DNA from: Zhengitettix transpicula
Lineage: Eukaryota > Arthropoda > Insecta > Orthoptera > Tetrigidae
Length of the DNA stretch: 64,000 nt
Direction of reading: 5' to 3'
Assembly (NCBI GenBank): GCA_037074705.1
Contig: CM073591.1
Coordinates: 90,500,032-90,564,031 of the forward strand
Below are positions 12,980-25,020 of the stretch, one piece after another. The notes under the pieces were generated by a model, which saw only the letters and a list, made by a program, of their open reading frames with translations, ran no database searches and was not told where the DNA came from. Each line of letters begins with the position of its first letter. The stretch's first letter is position 1. A program made the translations under genes and the position numbers.

Positions 12980-13280
12980 TAAAGTCAAGTACTGTGTGAT
13001 TCGTGTGGTGCTCAGTCGAGGTGTGATATCGCGTGTGACGTGTTGCCTTTGGGCAGAGCAGACAATAGAAATCCCCTCGGCGCGGAGAGCGCGTTCTGCC
13101 TCATTACGGCGCTAATACGGGGCGCATTGGAAACACATTACCACCCCGGCTGCGTGGCTGAGACGACAGGGGAGAGGGAGAGGGTGAATGAGATATGAAA
13201 TGTGCGATACGAACATGCGTGGAAACACGCACGGACCGACGGATGGTGAACAACGACGACGTCACTTTACGTGTAACAGC
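12980..13280. other. GC-rich unique island
   Basis: High G+C from about 13020 to 13260, with GGCGCGGAGAGCGCG, GCGCTAATACGGGGCGC and a purine-rich GGGGAGAGGGAGAGGG tract. No credible open frame. Candidate regulatory DNA. Confidence 0.4.
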
Positions 13281-14185
13281 AAATCAATGCAGACAGCGCT
13301 TATCGTATTACTTAATAAACAAATTGGTAGAAGTATAAAAAGGAAATCATTCGGTCCCGCAATAGAGACACTTTTTTATTATGTTAATGAATGACTTATT
13401 TACTTACAAATGGACCTAAGTCCGATTGTAGTAAGTGAACACGGTTAACAATATACATTCCAAAAATATAATTATAATAAACTGACTTCTTTTCTAATAA
13501 ATGTGAAATAGAAACATCCGTTGAGTCAGAAAAAATTATTACTAAATTAAAACATCATATTTAACAAACACAACTTTTCATCCCCTTCAAGTGCAAAATT
13601 ACAATTAAATTCAGTTATAATTTATTACATGAAAATTAAGATTAACATAAATTTCTTTAGACTTAGGCATCATTAATGTCCAGGTTGCTTTTACGTTAAT
13701 TAATTCGAGTTTCTAGAGAACTTACGTTTGGACAATATAACACACGTTGCAATTTGAACAATTAATTTTGTAAAATTACTTTTGAAAACAAAATTGTGAT
13801 TTTATCTTATTAAATGTAGACTATGACCAAAAAAAACCAGTTTATTCCAGAATATTTAGATTAAAATAAAGTTTCGGTAAATATTTGTGTCTTCTTCAGA
13901 AAAGTTACGTATTAAATAGTAAAACTGGAAATTATCAATGTTCACGAAAGCTTCTTTGGTTTCCATGGTTACAGAAGATCATGTGTTTTAACTTAAGATA
14001 TGCAACATGATTTCATTTAGCTTATTAATTCATATTACAAAAAAAAAATACAATTTTTGAAGCTTTCATGCATTTTCAAATTGAAAATACACAGCAGAGA
14101 AAAGTCTCGTATTTTTAATTAAAAAGCATTTAAAGTATCCTTTCAGCCCGTTACTGGCCATCGAACTTATTTAACATTTATAATT
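13281..14185. other. AT-rich filler with one weak hammerhead-like motif
   Basis: Only the degraded motif at 13869-13899 is notable. Confidence 0.5.
13869..13899 (-). other. Degraded hammerhead-like motif
   Basis: Minus strand has CTGAAGAAG followed 14 bases later by CGAAACTT. The intervening stem is poorly paired, so this is a decayed relative. Confidence 0.25.
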
Positions 14186-14189
14186 TCAA

Positions 14190-14860
14190 GTTTTACTTGA
14201 GTAAGCAGCAAGGACGATGGCGTTGATTGAGGGAGGGGAGGCAAGTCCGACGTTTCCAAGATGCGCGCGGAATAAACACATGGACGAAAAAGATCTAGCT
14301 AGGTAAAAGCTGCATCAAATTAGTTGGCCGCTAATTATATTTACGCGCAATCTCTTTTTTTTAAAGTTGACAGTCAATAACGTTTTATGTGACAGGGTAA
14401 GAACGAGAGCTGCGAAAAGAACTTACATAACGCAATTTACGATACCGTATAGACGATGAAACATCTCCAGTAGTGTCATACTTTAATAAAAGATTCTATG
14501 TTTTCAAACGTGTGTCACACTTTAGAACGTTCTTGTTTTCAAGATGAATCAGTATATAAATAAAAGAATAGAATTCTAGAGGAAATAGTAGGGAGGGAAA
14601 CGCATCCCAGTGACGCGGGTTGCAGTTGTGATGATTATTGATCTTCATACGAGCTCTAAGACCGTCGTTGTAATGCAGCAGCAAATCCGTCCACGGGGTC
14701 GGTGATTATGTCAATCTGAAAAGCGGCCGTACACGGAGTCCCTGGTCCCGTGTTCTGCGACGACGCAATTAGGACGCGTCCCCGACGCCGTGTCACTTCT
14801 CCCCGCGCTTGCAATCTGGCGACATTCTCATGTACTCAGTGAAATAAAGATAAAGGCATA
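14190..14860. other. GC-richer island(s)
   Basis: Two GC-richer patches, 14200-14290 and 14575-14830, separated by AT-rich DNA. The second includes GATGATTATTGATC, resembling composite TALE/Hox sites, and GTCGGTGATTATG. Candidate regulatory DNA by composition only. Confidence 0.35.
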
Positions 14861-15089
14861 GCTCGACATTTGTGTAACTAAATTTTTCGATTTACTGTTG
14901 TTATAACATAATTCTTGCCTAACATTAGAAAATTAATTATTAGTATCATGACAACACTAAATACTGCGCACGTACGGAAATTTTATTTGTTACCATGTTT
15001 ATACTAATAGTTATCAATAAATAAATAAATTAAATGGAGAAAAAGTCATAAACTGTTTATTAACTAATGATTTAATTAGTAGCTAGTAA

Positions 15090-15310
15090 GTAGACAAATA
15101 ACAGAAAAAATGTCCTATATAAATACCACTCCACGTTTCAGTGATTCAAGAAACGCAAGAATTGAAAAACAAAACATCGCACAAACCAGGTAACGAACTC
15201 AAAAAACTTACATTTTTTCTTGACTCACCTGACGAGAGCAACAAGGATTGCAGAAACGTGGTGTGGTATTTATTAAGCACATATTTTTGTCTGTTATTTA
15301 GCTACTTAAT
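15090..15310. repeat. Inverted pair with hammerhead-like motif (locus 3)
   Basis: The left arm (AGACAAATAACAGAAAAAATG...ATACCACTCCACG) is the inverse of the right arm (CGTGGTGTGGTATTTATTAA...TTGTCTGTTATTTAG). The right arm carries an intact-looking motif at 15229-15261; the left counterpart is decayed. Confidence 0.6.
15229..15261 (+). ncRNA. Hammerhead-like motif, covarying stem
   Basis: Reads CTGACGA, GA, stem GCAA, loop CAAGGA, TTGC, A, GAAACG. The stem pair G-C found at the second position of related copies is C-G here, a compensatory change. Activity untested. Confidence 0.45.
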
Positions 15311-15372
15311 AATTATTATATTCTTAACGCAGAATTTATCATTTTAATTTAAAAAACATAATTAATACAATA

Positions 15373-15403
15373 CGTTTCGTCACTAATTTGGAACTTCATC
15401 AAG
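15373..15403 (-). ncRNA. Hammerhead-like motif, single
   Basis: Minus strand: CTTGATGA, A, GTTCC, AAATTA, GTGAC, GAAACG. The stem is mostly paired; the first core base pair of letters is CTTGA rather than CTGA. Confidence 0.35.
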
Positions 15404-15410
15404 TGATCAA

Positions 15411-16900
15411 AAAAGAAAGTGAGACCTACCAGAATATTCCAGATCATGAAATTAATTTTAAATTTGTTTGTATGCTGTTTCAAGATTTTCAATTATTAGG
15501 TTCCCAAACTTATTTAACAACCTTTTTTAAATCATTCTGTTGCTTCCATGCATGTTCAAACCGACATGACATATATTTTTTAATATAACGTACTGCAATA
15601 AATTTCTCAAAATAAATACAGTACCCAGATTTTTTTCCCATAAGACAACTAAATAGGAAATAATTAACGAGTCTGGACAATACAATAGAATATTTTCATA
15701 CGCATGCGGACGAGTTATGATCCGTTTCCAAAACTCCTTAGAACTTCAGAAACGACAAAATAGGAACTAATGGAAGTTCTGATGTCAAAATCATTTTCAT
15801 CTAAATTAATGCGTGTGATTGAAATGTAAGCCAACAGAAACATGGTGTAATAAGTAAAATCCTATTATTCTCAGTGTTTATCAATATTTAATACATTCAA
15901 GAAGAATTTTTATAATGTTAAACATTTTACAGTAATTTATCAGACAAGCTTACAACATTTTACATATTATTTCTCTAAGAACAAAGCGAGGTTTTATCCA
16001 ATTATTGAACACCAAACCGCCATGGATCTACTATGGGTACCTAATTTTTAGAGTTACTGCGGAGGCCCTTTTTTAAAAATAATAATAAACATGGTTAAAT
16101 GTAAAAAATTAGTAGACTCCAGCGCAAAGACTAAATCACTTTCGGTAAACATCGGCCAACTCCGGAAAACAAGGCACTTCTAAGGGTCACGCCATATGGT
16201 ATTATATAAAAGATTTGGACCTTGATCCATCGGTCATATTTAACTCATAAAAAATACAAAAATTAAATTAAGCCCATCCAAATTATTAATGTGTATTCCA
16301 TTTCTTTACAAGCAAACCAAAAAGTTTAAAGCAATAGTAGTTGATCGAAGGAACTGAGCTAGTCTCACGTAATAATAGTCACATACAACTATGGTAATTC
16401 GTAGGCAAGTCAAAGAATGTAATGTTTGATCGATATGTAACTTTCATCAAAAAGTTTTGAGTTACTAAGAAACGAACTACGTTACGTGAATATTCAGTAA
16501 GCGTTTTTCTTGAGTCATCAGTGATCTGATAAACACACTTAACTATTGAAATTATGAAAATAAGTGGTAAAATTCAACTTATTTTACAGTACGCAATTAA
16601 AATGCAATCGGTTGATACTGTTGTTAACGGTGAACAATTCAAATAATTTTTTTAATTAGAGAACGAAACTAATTAATCGCGTATCTCCAAGTTATACAGC
16701 ATGTTTTACAGTCAACCCCTTCTCACCCCACGCAGCACGTGATTGAATCTTTATCAAGAGTGTCACTTTCATCTCAGCTACAGTAATAAATATGGATTCC
16801 GCGTTAACTAGACCATTTTGGATAATTTTTAACCCTTTTTGAACTCCCCTCCCAATAATAATGGAGGATAAACTCCAATTCAGACGCGATGGCAAAGGTC
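15411..16900. other. AT-rich filler
   Basis: No supported gene or repeat. A GC-richer patch at 16690-16900 precedes the microsatellite. Confidence 0.45.
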
Positions 16901-16901
16901 A

Positions 16902-16965
<64 letters not shown>
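16902..16965. repeat. Compound (AC)n(AT)n microsatellite
   Basis: AC repeats to about 16936 followed directly by AT repeats. Confidence 0.95.
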
Positions 16966-16968
<3 letters not shown>

Positions 16969-17062
16969 TTTTACATTTCACCCCGCCTCTAAGAATGTAG
17001 GGGCATCTTTCCCTCTGAGTTTTTCTTGTATATTATTACCTGTCTTCTAATTATGATTTAAG

Positions 17063-17065
<3 letters not shown>

Positions 17066-17116
<51 letters not shown>
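17066..17116. repeat. (AT)n microsatellite
   Basis: About 50 bp of uninterrupted TA. Confidence 0.95.
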
Positions 17117-17120
<4 letters not shown>

Positions 17121-17469
17121 AAAATTAAGTTCCCATTAACTCTTTTACAGGTTATCAATTTCCGGAATTGACAATTTAAATTTTAAAAATCACGTATAAA
17201 TGTTAGAAGCTATAAATACTGACTCCGAGTTGAGTTTATCTATTATCTGGATATTATTTATTTTCTGAATTAAATTAGGTACTTTTAGGTGACGACAAAA
17301 CGTGAGGCTAAGATAAAAACATAACGCAGTTTGAACGATTGTTACATTGCACTGTATGTCAGTTACCGTAACTTAAAAAACGTTGTTATTAGATGTCTGC
17401 TGAATTCGTACGTCGTATGCTGTTTATTTAGACGGTGTAAAATTAATTATTGTTATTTCTATATTTTCG

Positions 17470-17513
17470 TATAAAAACTGTTCGTTTGATGCAGTGTGAC
17501 TGTGCTGACGTCA
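17470..17513 (+). promoter_or_regulatory. Possible core promoter: TATA box plus CRE
   Basis: TATAAAAA at 17470-17477 is followed at 17506-17513 by the full palindromic CRE TGACGTCA, with an initiator-like GCAGTG between them. The DNA downstream is less AT-rich and ends at a canonical donor near 18269. No transcript evidence is available. Confidence 0.3.
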
Positions 17514-18268
17514 TATTCTGAGGCCTTGTGCCTACTTGAAGTTCCTGTGTTCTGAGACAGACCTTAATGAACTGTATCTAATGAAAGGATTTTCTCAATT
17601 ATTCAATATTTGTATTATCAGTGTAATATTGGGGACAGGGAAATGTTGGCAACAGTCAGAATTGTGGAGTGTTTCGAGAGTATTGTTGTCGGCGGTGTGG
17701 TATATTGAAAGCTTTGACTAAAGAATAGTCTCCGATACGAGCTGACCGGAAGTGGTTAGTTTCAGTCTCTGTGCGTGGCAGTCAGAGACTGCGAGGACTG
17801 ATTATTATGATTTCTTGTAGACCCTGATAATGAGTCTGCATGTAAAAGTAGACGTGTAGTAGATACGTTATCAAGGTTTCTGGTTTTAACGGGATAGTTA
17901 AACCCTTTATAGATATGGAAGGAGACAAACATATAAGTTTTATTGGAAACGTTGTACTGGCTGTCGTTGGACTGATTTTAATGCTATAATTTATTGAGAG
18001 TTGAATCGAAGTGATATTTGGAAAGTGAAATCCAATTTTCCTTGCCGTATATAACATCACTATTCTCCGAAGTATAGGAAATCAACTGATGATCGGCTGT
18101 GGTGTGGTAGGGATTTTATAGCGTATTTTGACTAAAGTCTTGTATAAAGTGTCTTATTATGGCCTGTTTAAGTGAGTAAGTCATCTAAATAAATTGTGAT
18201 CTAAACTGAAAAGTTCGTAAAATTTGTGAAGTGAAAGATTTGGCGTGATACGAGAACTGCACCGATGT
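17500..18268 (+). other. Possible first exon ending at a GTAAGT donor
   Basis: About 770 bp of non-repetitive, moderately balanced sequence between the promoter-like motifs and the splice donor GTAAGTAAC starting at 18269. It holds a short hairpin (CAGTCTCTG...CAGAGACTG, 17764-17791) and a 24-codon micro-ORF. No long open frame is present, so if transcribed it would be a 5' UTR, a micropeptide mRNA or a non-coding RNA. The link to any downstream exon is unknown. Confidence 0.25.
17915..17989 (+). CDS. Candidate micropeptide, 24 residues, hydrophobic
   Basis: ATG at 17915 in a fair context (AGATATGG) opens a 24-codon frame ending TAA. The product has a charged start (MEGDKH) followed by a continuous hydrophobic run (VVLAVVGLILML), the layout of single-pass membrane micropeptides. 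It does not match the sarcolamban/SERCA-regulator pattern known from flies, so no function is assigned. Frames this short are common by chance; the case rests on composition and on the promoter- and donor-like signals around it. Confidence 0.2.
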   Translation: MEGDKHISFIGNVVLAVVGLILML

Positions 18269-18357
18269 CTAGTAAGTAACAAAATATATTGTGAACTTTG
18301 TATGTTATTCCTTACCGTCAGATTTCTTATGTCAGATTGTAAAACTAGTAATTTTTT

Positions 18358-18752
18358 AGGGCCTCCGGGCTATGGTTTAAGGATCCTACCCGGCAATTCA
18401 CCTAAAAATGATGCAGGGAAAACCCTAGAAAAGCCTGCATTAGGTAGGTCGGGCATTTGGTACTTGTCCCATGCCCTTCCGATGGCTTGAGAGCGGTTAG
18501 CTGTGGGGTTCCAGCTTTGCCTCGCCGTGCCTTGGTTTAGGAGGCAGCTGGCCGACTATTCCAATAGGAATAGCGGACAACTCTTACGGTATGCCTAAGG
18601 TCCTCGACCCCGGAACATACACCACTTAAAACAGGTCGAGGTGCCTCGGCATGTGGGAACGTTAGTTCAAAAACCAGAGAGATGTGAAGGCATACCCAAA
18701 GGTAGCCTTCGCCAGAGCTCTCGGGAAGGTTCACATGCGAGAGAATCCTAGT
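18358..18752 (-). mobile_element. Family A retroposon, copy 1 (truncated)
   Basis: Matches the body of the 28076-28620 copy in reverse: GGGCTATGGTTTAAGGATCC, then GGTAGGTCGGGCATTTGG, GGAGGCAGCTGGCCGAC, GGAATAGCGGACAACTCTTA, and the GTGAAGGCAT...GTTCACATGCGAGAGAATCC end. The last approximately 120 bp of the sense 3' end are missing. Open frames crossing it are incidental. Confidence 0.85.
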
Positions 18753-19130
18753 TGATTTATTTCAATATTTTGTAATATTCTATAAATTTTATTTCACTGC
18801 GGGTTCCTATTACTGTTTGAGGCCCGATAAGCGACCCTGAAGGTATCAAGAATCTCATAAAAGCATTAATATATAAAAATTGGTATAAAAACAAATTAAA
18901 TTAAATTTTAATAAATTTTCTGTATTTAAAATTGAATTTGTGGTTAATCTTTTCATTTATTCAATCCGTCTGTCTATCATAGTTTTATTTTTAATGATTT
19001 CTTTTAAACAAATGTTAAATATTTGTTAACCACCTTAATTGACTCAGTAACGTGGGATTATCTAATAAAATAATAGTAAATTCAACCAAATATTCTTGCG
19101 TTTTATTAATAAAAAATTGTTAAATGGTAT

Positions 19131-19179
<49 letters not shown>

Positions 19180-19555
19180 AGATAAGCGATGTCATGTATT
19201 AGACGCGGGAGGGAAAAAGAACATTGTGAACATATTTCGTATTTTTAATAATATAAATAATAAAAATGTTTTTATTAATATGTTAACATTAGCCTCCAAT
19301 TATTTCTGTATTCGATGGTTGGTATTATTTTGTGCTCGACTGATCGTCGCAGGATTGAACGATGTCATACAGTGTTGCTACCACCTTGGATTAGACTAGG
19401 AATAGCTGCATGTAACGTCTGAGGACTGCCAATGCAAGTATTCGTAATTGTATTTTGTCTGAAAATAACGTTATCCATTTACGAGTGTGTGTATGACAAT
19501 AATACATATGTGGTAGGCTGGTAGGAAAACACGGAAACATTGTGAAGTAAATGAG
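18753..19555. other. AT-rich filler with a microsatellite
   Basis: Contains an (AT)n tract at 19136-19177; nothing else recognised. Confidence 0.5.
19136..19177. repeat. (AT)n microsatellite
   Basis: TA dinucleotide run. Confidence 0.95.
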
Positions 19556-19559
19556 ACGC

Positions 19560-19990
19560 TTAGGAATTGAGGGAGGCAATACCTGTTCCTAGGGGAAGGA
19601 ATATTGTTCCGGCCGAAACACTCCAGAGAGACTCACTCTCCAGCCAATATTCCCGCTGACCGCTCGCTCATTGAATACGGCGCCCCATTTATTCTATTGG
19701 TCGCGGCGGTATAAACTTCATTTTTACGATAAATATCGTCTCGAGCACATAAAGGAGAGATGACCACGGCCCTCCTCACTGAGTGGATGACGTGAGAGAG
19801 TCCGCTGTGAAATCCCCCCCGGCGCACACAGAATATAAGGGGAGCATTTTAGCAGGCTAATATTGCCGCGCAGAGCCCAGAGAAGAAAGGAAATACATAC
19901 ACACACGCACGCAAACGCAAACAAGTAACGGCACCGGACGCGACGCCGAAAAGTACGCAATGAGTCCGTTCCTTCACGTAATTAGCGTCA
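19560..19990. other. GC-rich unique island
   Basis: About 420 bp of high G+C with ATTCTATTGGTCGCGGCGG (inverted CCAAT), CTCGCTCATTGAATACGG, CCCCCCCGGCG and a short CACACACGCACGCAAACGCA run. Overlapping open frames of 64-78 codons are composition effects. Single copy in the window. One of the strongest conserved-element candidates by appearance. Confidence 0.45.
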
Positions 19991-20615
19991 CAGATCGTTG
20001 AAATTAATTTTTTATACGAACTGTTCATGAAAATGTATAAATATCCAGATGTTAATGCCTGTCTGTAGAATCTCTGACAGTAATGTACTCAAAGTGTCAG
20101 TCGAATAGATTTATTACTTTACATTGGTATTCGTTTATGACAAAAGAGCTAAAAAGTAAAGCTGCTAGGGCGGGATACGCCACAGGCAATAAAGGCAAGG
20201 CTACATGTTTTCTTTAAACTTTTTGCAGGTCAAAAACCTTGGCAGGGAATTCGGGGTTGAATGAAAGAACCGACTCGATACGGGAGGACTCATCACTTTC
20301 TCAAATAAAGACCAGACTGCAACAAGCGGATGTTGAAAAATACTCATTCATAAATACGACAATAAATGACTGGAAAAATGTTTGGGTCAAGTCCTCTTAC
20401 GGAATGAATATTTAAACTCAACTTGAACACTCCAACTTGAACACTCCAAGAGAATATAGTTTAGTGTAGTGAGGTCACGTAAAGTTTCTGTGCATCGAAA
20501 AATCATCTGATTCACAATGTGAGGTGTAACCATCGTTTTGTCTCCAATTTTCTCTATTTTCAGGTAAAGTGCCATCTTCTGTTTTTCAAGTGAGAACAAT
20601 ATTATTCTTATATTT
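19991..20615. other. Unclassified, mostly AT-rich
   Basis: A slightly GC-richer stretch at 20160-20340; an 11-12 bp direct repeat (ACTTGAACACTCCA) at about 20420-20446. No gene supported. Confidence 0.4.
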
Positions 20616-20621
20616 ATACAT

Positions 20622-21215
20622 AACCGGTATTACCCGAGTTGTCAAAATACAACTCAGCGACATCCATAACCGCAGATTTGACTACAATCTGGGTTGGTTT
20701 CATTATTTTTATGTAACGCCCCTCCATACCCATCCCTAAAGCTACTCCTCTCCCATTCCGGAAGGGGTTGAAATAATACACAAAAAATATCTGAAGAAAC
20801 GCTACCATTGACCACGAAACTTTTTTTTCGGCGAAAATATCGGCCGTTTAAACATGTTTGAAAATTTCCACCCCTACCCCGGGAGTTAAACGGCAAGTTA
20901 AATGTCATAATTAAACTCAGCGACATCTATAACCCCGGATTCGTCTCCAATTTCGGTTGATTTCGCGTTATTTTTGTCCCTCCACCACCACCCCTAATGG
21001 TGGTCCCTTCCAATACATTAAGGGGAAGAATTAACATATCATCTCATTGACCCAGTAAAATATTTTTTTGACTCAAAAATGGGCTGTTTTAGCATGTTTG
21101 AAATTTTGTGCCGTGTCTTACACAACAGCATTTGTTATGGTTTTAAAGAAATACGTGTACAAAATTTGGTCATATATGCTCCAATCGTGTATATTTGTAT
21201 GCGGAATATATACAC
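20622..21215 (+). repeat. Family B dimeric repeat, copy 2
   Basis: Starts near CCGGTATTACCCGAGTTGTC and contains two units joined at TAAACTCAGCGACATC (about 20912), with the same block order as copy 1. Its right part reaches AAATTTGGTCATATATGCTCC, which matches the corresponding end of copy 3. Confidence 0.7.
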
Positions 21216-21444
21216 ATTGTTTTCCCCTTTCTACCACCACTCATACACATATACCCATGTCGTCTTAATTTCTTTGAAATCATTATATTTTTTTAAAAAA
21301 AATATTTAAAGTAAATTCATTTACTGTAATTTCATGCATCTGCCGCCGGTCAAACTGCAAATTTGTAGATTATATAAACGCACAAATCTAAAAACAAAGT
21401 TTGATCAAAAATTAATGGAACAGAATTTTGCGTGTAAATAGAAT

Positions 21445-22590
21445 TTTTTTTAAAAGATTTTTATTAGCAATCAGATTACACATGATCTTTAAGCTAATTT
21501 GATAACATGTACAATTTAATAAAAGTGTCTTGTACTGATGTCGTGGAGAGGTGAGGATCCAACAACGCCACCTCAGTTTCTATTGCAGTCTATCGGCCAG
21601 CATCTCTTCAGTCTTCGGTTGTCAGTTGGTTGTAGTAACGGCTCTAGTAGTCGATTGGGATGGGTTTGAAGTTTAGTATGGTGTTTACGATTTTTATCTT
21701 TGAAGACGTCTGCTACATATGGTGCATTGCGGTTAGTATGTAAGCTGAAGTTGGATACATACCAGGGAGCATTTGTAATAGTGCGGAGGATTTTTGATTG
21801 TACTCGTTGCATAATAGCGATGTGAGACTTGGCTGCACATCCCCAGAGTTCTATTCCGTACGTCCATATAGGTTTATCACTGTTTTGTAAATAAAAAATT
21901 TGTTTTCTACTGATAATTTTGATTTTTGTCCAATCAGCCAGTTTAATAATTTAGTTTTTAATTCTATTTGCTTTTTCTTTTTCTTGATGTGATCCTCCAT
22001 TTTAGCTTGGTGTCTAAGTGAAGACCAAGATATTTTACTGATTCTGCTTTTGGAATTTCTTCCTGATTGAGCTTTACTATAGGACAATGTTCCTTTTTAA
22101 GGGTAAATGTTATATGGGATGATTTCGATGCATTTACTTTTATTGTCCATCTTTTTAGCCAGGTCTCTATTTTTTGTAGATGTTCTTGAAGTTTCTGTGA
22201 TGCGGAATCAGGGTCTGTGTGTGTTGACAGTGTTGCTGTATCATCAGAAAAGGTACTTGTGCTTACGTTCATTGAGGTTGGCAAGTCGGAAGTGTGTAAC
22301 ACGTATAATAGGGGGCCAAGGATGCTGCCCTGTGGCACCCCAGAGAGAATGGGATAACGGTTTGAACTTTCTCCATTTACGTAAGTAAGAAATTCTCTTT
22401 GGTCAAGGTATGATTGAAGTATTGGGCAGGCAGAGTCCTTTTAATCTTAACTTGTAGACCTGAATGCCAAACCTTATCAAAGACCTGGCTTACATCTAAG
22501 AATATTGCTGTGCAGTACTGCTGGTTCTCCATAGCATTGTTAACTACGTCCACAATTCTATTGAATTGTTGTAAATAGAAATTTACGTTG
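21445..22590 (-). pseudogene. 5'-truncated Jockey-type LINE, reverse transcriptase end
   Basis: Minus-strand translation, with frame shifts, gives the C-terminal half of a non-LTR reverse transcriptase that copies its own RNA at nuclear target sites. In order: IFLDVSQVFDKVWH (first catalytic Asp motif) at about 22500, PQGSILGPLLY at about 22325, FSDDTA at about 22250 (the YADD-type box with Ser for Ala), LKRWTIKVNASKS, VKYLGLHLDTKLKW, then FIYKTVI.L and QRVQSKILRTITNAPWYVSN near 21760. The plus-strand T-rich run at 21447 corresponds to a 3' A-rich tail. The endonuclease and ORF1 are absent, as in typical 5'-truncated LINE copies. Jockey-superfamily assignment is by motif order. Confidence 0.85.
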
Positions 22591-23414
22591 CTGCAGGTAA
22601 GTATCCTCCGAAGGCTACAACAGATATCAATAAGTACTGTGTGTTTTCAACCAATTATTTACGTGATTGGCTTGTATAACCACCCTCGTATTCGTTTTAT
22701 CCACTTAACATGAACCAGTTTAAAAGTAATGAAACCAAAATTAGGAAAGTATTAACCAATTTATTGCTTCTATTCGATTAATGAAGTGACAGAATTAATT
22801 TTACATTAAAATAAACTGTTCAAGTTTTATCAATTATACCTTCTTGATAGAAAAAAATGAGGTGGAAACCTAAATTAAAATTCACATTACAGACTTAAAA
22901 GTAATAAATCTCATATAGCATATCATTTCCTCTGATGTATATTATCTAAAATTGACTTCAAGATTAAAATTCACATGATAAGATGTAAAATTATCTAATT
23001 ATTGCTACATGTAGTAGGAGTTCTACAAAAAAAAATTCAAGTAAGAGAGATAATATATTAACAGCGTTGTTTTTTTCTCAATAAATATGTGGATTATTCC
23101 CAGATCCGGCAGCAATACTGAATTTTTTTAAACAATTATAAAACTAGTATCAAAGTTTTAATCAGTTTACAAAAATTAAAGCACTTGTATTAATTAACAG
23201 ATTCATTCAATTCTTGCAGCTTCAGGAGCTTTTCGTTCAAGCCATCGCCGTCTTACAATAAAAAAATTAATGTTGAAGCCTAAAATGTAACTACATAATA
23301 TGTTACTTAATTCGTCACTCTAATAAAAAGGAAAAATTTGTCTTTGTTTAGAAAACTAATGACAAAAATAGAAAAATACAGACGAAGTAAATGTGATATA
23401 AATACCACCATTCA

Positions 23415-23446
23415 ACGTTTCTGGAAACCATGGTCCTTCCTTCTGG
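23415..23446 (-). ncRNA. Hammerhead-like motif, single
   Basis: Minus strand has CCAGAAGGAAGGACC...GGTTTCCAGAAACG with GGAA/TTCC stem and an enlarged loop. Flank ATACCACCATTCA matches the flank of other copies of this subfamily. Confidence 0.35.
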
Positions 23447-23579
23447 TGCTAAGAAAATTATCACCACTTCTTATGTCTATATTTGTATATTTATCACTTT
23501 AGTAATTAAGTTCATTTAATTTTTTCCAGACCATTATTATTTCAATATTAAACAATTTTTAAAAAACATATGAACTATT

Positions 23580-23900
23580 CCGGAAAATGAGCTTTGCAGT
23601 TCGCTCATTGTTTTAGTGAATTATCGCTGCTTTCCACTTCGTTCGCGAACGAACTAGGTCAAACGAACTTAAGTTCGGTAGTTCGTTTTGATACCCTGTT
23701 ATTAATATTCTCATTGTGTGCATGTTTTAGACAACTAAACGTATGACAAATAAACTATTCAGTTCAATTTAACTAGTTCTGTACAATGAATGAACTGTTC
23801 TCATCTTCAAGTGAGTTAAAAGAGAGAAAAAATCCGTTAATCAAACAAAATCCAGATAGAAGATAGATCTCAAGTTCATTCGGAACTCTCAAATGAGTTT
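23580..23900. repeat. Patch rich in AGTTC/GAACT words
   Basis: Frequent GTTCG, GAACT and GTTCATT words, including the palindrome TTCGTTCGCGAACGAA near 23638. It may be the remnant of a degenerate simple satellite. Confidence 0.3.
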
Positions 23901-24689
23901 TTGATGCCAGAAAAGTTCTCGTTATTCATAATCTGAAATTAAATAAAAATGTTTAAAACAAAGTGTGTGAACTGTGAGGAGTCGCGTGCAAAATGTAAAG
24001 TTTTTTTATCTCGATGTCACAATTAACTTATGTCGGTATAAGCTTAATAAAATGTGGGACTCAATTTTTCTAAAACTATTTAATTTGGTAACTGGAAAAA
24101 CCTGGGGTTCTAGAATTTTAATAAATTAATAAAAATTATTTCATACATTATTTTAAAATATGCAAAGTATTTTTTATACCTTTACACAAATATATGACGG
24201 TAGTTAAAAAATCCCGTGGATCAATAATAGTTATAAGGCTTATTCCGCTTACATATTAAGTCAAGTAATTTTTTTAAAACGCTTAGATACCACCCTAGTC
24301 AAAATTCAACGTAATGTTTGTAATAGTTTTTGTGAGCCAGAAATTTCGCGTTCTGAAAATTTTATGTTCTTTCAGTTTTCTGGTCACGCGAACGACAAAA
24401 ATAGGAACTTTCTGCTTTTGCTGAAGATTGACGTTTTTTGCAATTATTGCGACGAAACATAAATTTAATACGTACAAGTAAAATCGTATTTGATATTTCA
24501 TGAAATTTCCAAAGAATTTTCTTAGCTGTGTCTCAAATACACATAAATTAACTGATTTGTTACAAATAAAATGATTTGGAATTTATCGAAAGTAAAGCAA
24601 TCTATTCAGATGCAGTTTAAATTATCAATTTTACTAGAAGACTTTGGCTGAATGAGCAACCTTGAAGAAAAGTAAGACGTTAGCCAGGT

Positions 24690-25020
24690 TTACAGTCTGC
24701 TGTTAGAAACATTTCGGCTTGTGTCTGCTGGACTAATTATCATCCGGAGTATTTGCTGACCTACTCCTTTTTGCGGAGAAGCAATTGCCTTTAGGTTCTT
24801 GTAATAAATAGTTTGCGCAGTATGGCGACTGCGGCGGGCACTTAGTGGTGAAATATGTAATCTATTCAAGCGGGGCCTTCCTGCATGCATATGCAACGGC
24901 GCCGCGCCGCTGTTCTTCTGGCCGGCATTGATACCGCGTCCTGCCTCAGGCCAGTTCCTTCCTTCCTGGCCGCAGCACGCAACCCCGACTACAGACTGCT
25001 CCATTTTTTAAGTGCCGACA
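24690..25020. other. GC-rich unique island with octamer-like site
   Basis: About 330 bp of raised G+C. TGCATGCATATGCAA at 24882-24896 contains an ATGCATATGCAA POU-type site and is followed by GGCGCCGCGCCGC. A 104-codon minus frame spans it without recognisable domains. Candidate conserved regulatory element. Confidence 0.4.

Larger units (their letters stand above)
22591..24685. other. AT-rich filler with one hammerhead-like motif and an AGTTC-rich patch
   Basis: Only the motif at 23415-23446 and the patch at 23580-23900 are notable. Confidence 0.45.

Noticed and set aside
17915..17989. Sarcolamban-type SERCA regulator
   Set aside because: Length and hydrophobicity are similar, but the characteristic residues of that family are absent.
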